This document shows, piece by piece, positions 6,186 through 10,071 of a stretch of DNA of 10,071 nt. The notes under the pieces are model-generated. The model was not told the origin of the DNA and searched no databases. It was given only the letters and a program-made list of their open reading frames with translations. The stretch is from positions 1 to 10,071 of the forward strand of contig CAMCFW010000047.1 in NCBI GenBank assembly GCA_945874195.1. Direction: 5' to 3'. Positions within the stretch are counted from its first letter, which is position 1, and every line of letters begins with the position of its first letter. A program made the position numbers and the translations under genes. This DNA is from Chryseobacterium gleum. GTDB taxonomy: Bacteria; Bacteroidota; Bacteroidia; UBA10329.

Positions 6186-7430
6186 ATGGATATTTTCGAA
6201 CGGATCAAGAACAACCGTGGCCCATTGGGCGCACACGCCAAAGAAGCGCATGGCTATTTCACCTTCCCTAAGCTGGAAGGAGAGATAAGCAACAAGATGC
6301 TGTTCAACGGAAAGCAACGCCTTGTGTGGAGCCTGAACAACTATTTGGGGCTTGCCAATCATCCGGAAGTGCGGAAGGCCGATGCCGAAGCCGCCCGCGA
6401 TTGGGGAATGGCCTACCCGATGGGCGCCCGAATGATGAGCGGACAATCGAACTTCCACGAGCAGTTGGAGCGTGAACTGGCCGATTTCGTCATGAAAGAA
6501 GATGCCTATCTGCTCAATTTCGGATATCAGGGCATGGTTTCGGCCATTGATGCCTTGGTGAACCGACACGATGTGATCGTTTACGATTCTGACTCGCACG
6601 CGTGCATACTGGACGGTGTTCGGCTGCACATGGGAAAACGGTTTGTTTATCCACACAACAACATCGAAAACCTAGAAAAGCAATTGCAACGCGCCACCAA
6701 ATTGGCAAACGAACAAGGCGGTGGAGTTCTGGTGATAACGGAAGGGGTATTCGGCATGAGCGGTGTGCAGGGAAGCCTGAAAGAGATCGTTGAACTGAAG
6801 AAGAAATATGCCTTCCGTTTATTTGTAGATGATGCTCACGGTTTCGGAACGCAAGGAAAGACCGGTGCCGGAACAGGCGAACAACAAGGTTGCCAGGACG
6901 GAATCGACATCTACTTCGGAACGTTTGCCAAGAGCATGGCGAGCATCGGAGGATTTGTGGCCGGAGAAGCCGATATGATCGATTTCCTACGCTACAACAT
7001 GCGTTCGCAGATATTCGCAAAAAGTCTGCCCATGCCGATAGTCATCGGAGCGCTGAAACGACTGGAACTGCTGCGGAAGAATCCAGAATTGAAAGACAGG
7101 CTGTGGACCATTGTAAATGCCTTGCAGGCGGGGTTGAAAAAGGCCGGGTTCGACATTGGCAACACCCAATCGTGCGTTACACCGGTCTATCTGAACGGAA
7201 CAATACCAGAAGCCACGGCCCTTATTGTAGACCTCCGCGAGAATTACGACATCTTCTGTTCCATGGTGGTCTATCCTGTGGTGCCGAAGGGGATCATCCT
7301 TCTTAGGTTGATACCAACGGCTGTCCACACTTTGGAGGACGTGAACTACACAATTGAAACATTCGGCAAGATCCGCCAGAATCTGGTTGCTGGAAAATAC
7401 AATACCACAACCATCAGCACCACGATATGA
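6186..7430 (+). CDS. PLP-dependent alpha-oxoamine synthase (serine palmitoyltransferase-like)
   Basis: Fold-type I PLP enzyme that condenses an amino acid with an acyl thioester, releasing CO2 and the thiol. Its 414 residues carry the family landmarks: NNYLGL (51-56), H138 in SDSHA stacking on the cofactor, D215/H218 in VDDAH, the Schiff-base lysine K249 in TFAKSMASIGGF, and R374 in LLRLIPTAVHT for the substrate carboxylate. Paralogues include serine palmitoyltransferase (SPT), 2-amino-3-ketobutyrate CoA ligase (Kbl), BioF and the cysteate acyltransferase of sulfonolipid synthesis. The VAGEADMIDFLRYNMRSQIFAKS stretch resembles Bacteroidota SPT-type sequences more than Kbl or BioF, from memory. 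The usual GT after the conserved Arg (R-x-x-N/C-G-T) is replaced by RMMSGQ (82-87). The Thr/Ile-rich tail (406-414) ends in the ATGA overlap with the UspA gene. There is no bioABCD or threonine dehydrogenase neighbour, which argues mildly against BioF and Kbl. Family is sure; substrate is not. Confidence 0.92.
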   Translation: MDIFERIKNNRGPLGAHAKEAHGYFTFPKLEGEISNKMLFNGKQRLVWSLNNYLGLANHPEVRKADAEAARDWGMAYPMGARMMSGQSNFHEQLERELADFVMKEDAYLLNFGYQGMVSAIDALVNRHDVIVYDSDSHACILDGVRLHMGKRFVYPHNNIENLEKQLQRATKLANEQGGGVLVITEGVFGMSGVQGSLKEIVELKKKYAFRLFVDDAHGFGTQGKTGAGTGEQQGCQDGIDIYFGTFAKSMASIGGFVAGEADMIDFLRYNMRSQIFAKSLPMPIVIGALKRLELLRKNPELKDRLWTIVNALQAGLKKAGFDIGNTQSCVTPVYLNGTIPEATALIVDLRENYDIFCSMVVYPVVPKGIILLRLIPTAVHTLEDVNYTIETFGKIRQNLVAGKYNTTTISTTI

Positions 7431-8257
7431 AAAATACCCGATTGAAAATTCTCATCCCCACAGACTATTCCATTCTTGCGCGAAAGGCTGCCGAATATGC
7501 TGTTTCGCTTTCGGTCAATCTGGATGCTGAATTCATCTTATTGCACTGCGATAACCTCCCTCGACCTGCTTATGCATTCACCGCCAAGCTTAACGAGATA
7601 CTGAAACAGGAATCCATTGAGGCCAGCCGCGAATTGGCAGCATCCATTCGCAGAACAACTGGTATCGATGCAAAGATCAGCTGCGATTTCAGCTATGGCG
7701 ACCCCATCGAAGTGTTGGAAACATACAGCAAGGAACATAAGGTAGACCTGATCGTTATGGGCACCAAAGGCGAATCTGTCATACAGAACCGGATCTTCGG
7801 TTCAGTGGCCTCGGGTGTTCTCGAACACATTTCCTGCCCCACCATCTTCGTGCCTTCGGGTGCTGAGGCCAACCGACCCAGCAACATTGCCTTTGCCACC
7901 GACCTGACCAATATTGAAGAGGAAATTGCCGAACTAATATCGTTCGCGCAGTTCTTCAATGCGGCCATCCATGTGGTGCATGTTTATCCCGACCTGATCG
8001 ATCCAAGCACATTTGATGAAGAAAGCACCAAGTTGCAACTGATTGCTAGCACAGATTATCCGAACATCACTTTCAATGCCGTAATGGATTCAGACATCAT
8101 TTCCGGATTGGACCAGTTCATTGTTTCAGATAAGCCTGACCTGGTGGCCATGTTCACCTACAAGAGCGGTATACTCGAATATCTATTCAACACGAGCTAT
8201 ACAGAAGACATGGCCATGCACAGCAGAACGCCATTGCTCATCATGCGGAAAAAATAA
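7427..8257 (+). CDS. Tandem universal stress protein (UspA family)
   Basis: 276-residue cytoplasmic protein with two UspA-type Rossmann-like domains, about 5-143 and 151-274. Domain 1 starts KILIPTDYS and has the ATP-binding signature G-x2-G-x9-G-S (G112, G115, G125, S126) followed by VLEHISCPTIFVP. Domain 2 starts NIAFATDL and keeps the terminal strand (HSRTPLLIM), but its loop (FTYKSGILEYLFNTSYTED) has lost the glycine motif and probably does not bind ATP. Family members bind ATP or other small ligands and help cells survive stress; no enzymatic role can be assigned. The start ATG shares 4 bases (ATGA) with the stop of the oxoamine synthase gene, so the two are almost certainly one transcript and translationally coupled. 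The gene converges on the lipid kinase gene with only 25 bases between stops. Confidence 0.93.
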   Translation: MKNTRLKILIPTDYSILARKAAEYAVSLSVNLDAEFILLHCDNLPRPAYAFTAKLNEILKQESIEASRELAASIRRTTGIDAKISCDFSYGDPIEVLETYSKEHKVDLIVMGTKGESVIQNRIFGSVASGVLEHISCPTIFVPSGAEANRPSNIAFATDLTNIEEEIAELISFAQFFNAAIHVVHVYPDLIDPSTFDEESTKLQLIASTDYPNITFNAVMDSDIISGLDQFIVSDKPDLVAMFTYKSGILEYLFNTSYTEDMAMHSRTPLLIMRKK

Positions 8258-8282
8258 ACGATGAAGCTTCCGGAAAGGGAGA

Positions 8283-9245
8283 TCAGAACGGGAATTCCTT
8301 CTTTTCGGGAATCGCTCCTACAATGAATCTCAGTGCCTGTTTCTGAATGGAGAAAGTGGCCGGGGTCTTTCCTACGTATTCGCCATCGGCTTCAACAAAA
8401 TCGGCACCACCCACCTTCTCCACTTCTATCCTATCGGTTCGAAACGTCCTGATCTTGGGATTTTTAAATATGGTGCCCGCCCGCAGCTTCGGATAGTCTT
8501 TCAGAACCGTCATGATGCTCATGTCGTCAAACGTTGTCACGTCAAACATGCCGTCAGCCGGATCGGCAAAAGGGGCAGGGATCATTCCGCCACCATTGAA
8601 TTTGCAAATGGCCATGCTCATGTTGAAAAACTTCTGTTGGCGGGTAATTCCGTTATACCTGAGAATGAGTTCTGGGGCTTGGAAAGACATCAGTCCTTTG
8701 AAAACGATGTAATCGTAGAATAATTTGCCTTGCAGAAGACTGGAGGTCTTTCGGGCCTCAGTGATGAGCACCGCGCATTTCGATTCGTACGCAACTCCCG
8801 CAATATTCACAAAGTGACGAACGGCCGATCTACCGTCCTTCATCAGGTCAATTCGGCCTACATCGTGTTTGAACTGCGTATCGGCCCTAACCATGGCTAC
8901 CCAATCTTTAGGCGAATCGGGCACTTTAAAGAACCGACACCAATCGTTCCCTGTTCCGCTTGGGTAATGGGCCATCAACACTTCACTAGGAATACAGACC
9001 TTCTGAGTCATCAACCCATTCACCAGCGCATTCAGCGAACCATCGCCTCCGAAGGACGCAACCTTTCGAAAGCCTTCAAAACAGGCCCGTTCCATAAGTT
9101 GCTCAATGTGTCCGTTGTATTCTGATGACCATACAACTGGATCAAAACCCTCCTTTAAGAACGCCTGATGCACCGATTTCCACTTGATCTCGCCTTTACC
9201 ATCGGCCGAAACCGGATTTACTATGAACAGCCAACGGTCTTTCAT
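8283..9245 (-). CDS. Lipid kinase of the diacylglycerol/sphingosine kinase fold (YegS/DgkB-like)
   Basis: 320 residues, normal for the bacterial family, which phosphorylates a lipid hydroxyl (diacylglycerol, undecaprenol, sphingoid base or similar) with ATP at the inner face of the membrane. Landmarks in order: FIVNPVSADGKG (7-18, the N-P-x-S-G-x-G-K nucleotide loop with one base-family Gly replaced), GGDGS (66-70), YPSGTGNDWCRFF (94-106), NIAGVAYES (147-155), NGGGMIPAPFADPADGMFDV (217-236) and EADGEYVG (286-292). The usual GGDGT is GGDGS here, a conservative change also able to hold the phosphate. The GTGND and DGE motifs expected for catalysis are intact. The start at 9245 fits the family N-terminus. 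Substrate cannot be decided from sequence. The nearby SPT-like synthase makes a long-chain base or its product worth considering, but the kinase is on the opposite strand with its own promoter region. Confidence 0.92.
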   Translation of the reverse strand: MKDRWLFIVNPVSADGKGEIKWKSVHQAFLKEGFDPVVWSSEYNGHIEQLMERACFEGFRKVASFGGDGSLNALVNGLMTQKVCIPSEVLMAHYPSGTGNDWCRFFKVPDSPKDWVAMVRADTQFKHDVGRIDLMKDGRSAVRHFVNIAGVAYESKCAVLITEARKTSSLLQGKLFYDYIVFKGLMSFQAPELILRYNGITRQQKFFNMSMAICKFNGGGMIPAPFADPADGMFDVTTFDDMSIMTVLKDYPKLRAGTIFKNPKIRTFRTDRIEVEKVGGADFVEADGEYVGKTPATFSIQKQALRFIVGAIPEKKEFPF

Positions 9246-9264
9246 TCCTTCTAACTTGGGTTGC

Positions 9265-9272
9265 CAATTCTA
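9265..9272 (-). promoter_or_regulatory. Possible -7 element of the lipid kinase gene
   Basis: On the minus strand this reads TAGAATTG, one mismatch from TAnnTTTG, 19 bases before the ATG at 9245. That is the same distance as other -7 motifs in the window. No -33 TTG is seen. Confidence 0.32.
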
Positions 9273-9324
9273 CGAAACATTACGGGCATCTTACCTGCAC
9301 TTTAGCACTTTCGGAGGACATAAC

Positions 9325-9357
9325 ATGTACGACTTTTTGAAACTTGATGACTTTTAA
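9325..9357 (+). CDS. Possible 10-residue leader peptide MYDFLKLDDF
   Basis: ATG with GGAGG eight to nine bases upstream (9313-9317), the clearest Shine-Dalgarno-like sequence in the window, followed by ten codons and TAA. It is in the same frame as the glycosyltransferase ATG at 9382, separated by that TAA and eight further codons. It would be transcribed only if a promoter upstream of 9325 is used; the -7-like motif at 9370-9377 would exclude it. Existence as a gene is doubtful. Confidence 0.18.
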   Translation: MYDFLKLDDF

Positions 9358-9377
9358 GACCACCCACTCTACTTTAG
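9344..9377 (+). promoter_or_regulatory. Possible promoter of the glycosyltransferase gene
   Basis: TTG (9344-9346), 23 spacer bases, then TACTTTAG (9370-9377), one mismatch from the Bacteroidota -7 consensus. The element ends only 4 bases before the ATG at 9382, so the transcript would be leaderless or nearly so. Confidence 0.35.
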
Positions 9378-9381
9378 CACC

Positions 9382-10071
9382 ATGCGTATTGCACTCATAC
9401 ACTATCGCTTATTGAGGAACGGTGGTCTGGAAACAAGGCTATTCAACTACCTGAACGAATTCAGAGCACTTGGACATGACCTGACGCTGATCGTTTCCAA
9501 GATAGACCCAACGGTGGAACTGCACCCAGAGATCAACGTGGTGCAGGTTGATCTTAAGCGCGTTCCAAAGCCATTGAGACTCTACTTTTTCGACCGCGCA
9601 TTGGCACGGATCATTCCAGAAGGTAGGTTCGACCTTTCGTTTTCTTTGGGAAGAACTTCTAATCAGGATATGGTGCTTTGCCCCGGAAATCATCTGGGTT
9701 ATTTGCGCGCCATGGGTCAGAAAATTCCATGGCCACCCGACCTGCTCAACATTTATTTGGACAGAAAAGCCTATCGGAACAGCCGACTGATTCTGGCTGC
9801 TTCGCAAATGATGAAGACCGAATTGGTTGAACTTTATAAGGTAAGTCCAGATAAGATCAAGGTGCTCTTCCCTCCTATTGATGTGCAACGGTTCAATCAA
9901 TCCCGTACTGTAGAAAAAGCAGCACTTCGAAGCAAATATGGATTCGGTCAAGGTAAAAGCTCGCTTCTTTTCCTCACCACTGGAAATGAGCGCAAGGGCT
10001 ATCCGTTCTTGCTTCGCTTGATGGAAACGCTTACCGATGAACCCATCGAACTTATTGTTGCGGGGGTTAAA
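9382..10071 (+). CDS. Family 4 glycosyltransferase, WaaG-like (C-terminus cut by window edge)
   Basis: 230 codons are open to the window end. The N-terminal GT-B half starts MRIALIHYRLLRNGGLETR, with the Gly-Gly acceptor-side loop at 14-15 (family pattern GG-x-E-T/R), then LGHDLTLIVSK. FDLSFSLGRTSNQDMVLCPGNH corresponds to the region where WaaG-type enzymes have a conserved donor/acceptor pocket. The linker LAASQMMKTELVELYKVSPDKIKVLFPPIDVQRF and the start of the nucleotide-sugar domain (FLTTGNERKGYPFLL; E203-R204-K205-G206) are typical of GT4. The donor-binding E-x7-E lies beyond the edge. No signal peptide or membrane segment is visible. These enzymes transfer a sugar, often to lipopolysaccharide core or another lipid or glycan at the cytoplasmic membrane face. 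The sugar and acceptor are unknown. It diverges from the lipid kinase gene across a 136-base gap. Confidence 0.88.
   Translation, partial: MRIALIHYRLLRNGGLETRLFNYLNEFRALGHDLTLIVSKIDPTVELHPEINVVQVDLKRVPKPLRLYFFDRALARIIPEGRFDLSFSLGRTSNQDMVLCPGNHLGYLRAMGQKIPWPPDLLNIYLDRKAYRNSRLILAASQMMKTELVELYKVSPDKIKVLFPPIDVQRFNQSRTVEKAALRSKYGFGQGKSSLLFLTTGNERKGYPFLLRLMETLTDEPIELIVAGVK

Larger units (their letters stand above)
9299..9380 (+). repeat. Direct repeat ACTTTAGCAC (9299-9308 and 9371-9380)
   Basis: The same 10 bases occur twice, 72 bases apart, in the gap before the glycosyltransferase gene. The second copy overlaps its -7-like element (TACTTTAG) and ends one base before the ATG. The first lies just upstream of a 10-codon open frame. 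It may be two tandem promoter cores of similar sequence, or chance. Confidence 0.3.

Noticed and set aside
6108..7020. Minus-strand frames of 182 and 168 codons
   Set aside because: Antisense to the oxoamine synthase, whose active-site motifs are continuous here.
8268..8275. TTCCGGAA palindrome between the convergent genes as a terminator
   Set aside because: Eight bases with no loop and no adjacent T-tract; too short to support a terminator or operator.
9439..9951. 170-codon open frame on the minus strand
   Set aside because: Opposite the glycosyltransferase, which has clear GT4 motifs in this stretch; no promoter, motif or partner supports the antisense frame.

Overview
The window looks like an ordinary chromosomal stretch from a member of the Bacteroidota, probably Flavobacteriales or a relative. 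Several genes are preceded by the -7 element known for this phylum (TAnnTTTG) a few bases before a short leader, and almost none has a Shine-Dalgarno sequence. The proteins (long acyl-CoA dehydrogenase, 414-residue alpha-oxoamine synthase, tandem UspA protein) also have a Bacteroidota look from memory. Base composition and coding style are even throughout. I see no tRNA, rRNA, CRISPR array, insertion sequence or phage gene.

Layout from left to right. Bases 1-1239 (minus) are the first 413 codons of a PitA-type phosphate transporter whose C-terminus lies off the left edge. Bases 1441-2799 (minus) encode an uncharacterised protein of about 452 residues with a weak resemblance to GNAT acyltransferases. 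It diverges from a 595-residue acyl-CoA dehydrogenase at 2916-4703 (plus). The gap between these two carries a perfect 20-bp palindrome directly in front of the best promoter motif of the window. Next are a membrane-embedded M28-type metallopeptidase (4888-6060, plus), a PLP-dependent alpha-oxoamine synthase (6186-7430, plus) and a tandem UspA protein whose start overlaps the synthase stop by 4 bases (7427-8257, plus). Converging on that pair is a diacylglycerol/sphingosine-kinase-fold lipid kinase (8283-9245, minus). The kinase diverges from a WaaG-like family 4 glycosyltransferase (9382-10071, plus) that runs off the right edge.

No gene-free stretch exceeds about 200 bases. The gaps are 1240-1440, 2800-2915, 4704-4887, 6061-6185, 8258-8282 and 9246-9381; what they hold is listed below. 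The 25-base gap 8258-8282 between convergent genes holds only an 8-bp TTCCGGAA palindrome and no convincing terminator.

Functional reading: the acyl-CoA dehydrogenase, alpha-oxoamine synthase, lipid kinase and glycosyltransferase could all act on lipids. The synthase family includes serine palmitoyltransferase and the cysteate-using enzyme of sulfonolipid synthesis, and the kinase fold includes sphingosine kinases. A link to long-chain-base lipid metabolism is therefore possible, but only the synthase and UspA genes are clearly co-transcribed, so a dedicated pathway locus is an inference. The most unusual items are the 20-bp palindrome at the acyl-CoA dehydrogenase promoter, the M28 peptidase whose metal-binding residues are separated by a transmembrane hairpin, and the uncharacterised 452-residue protein.
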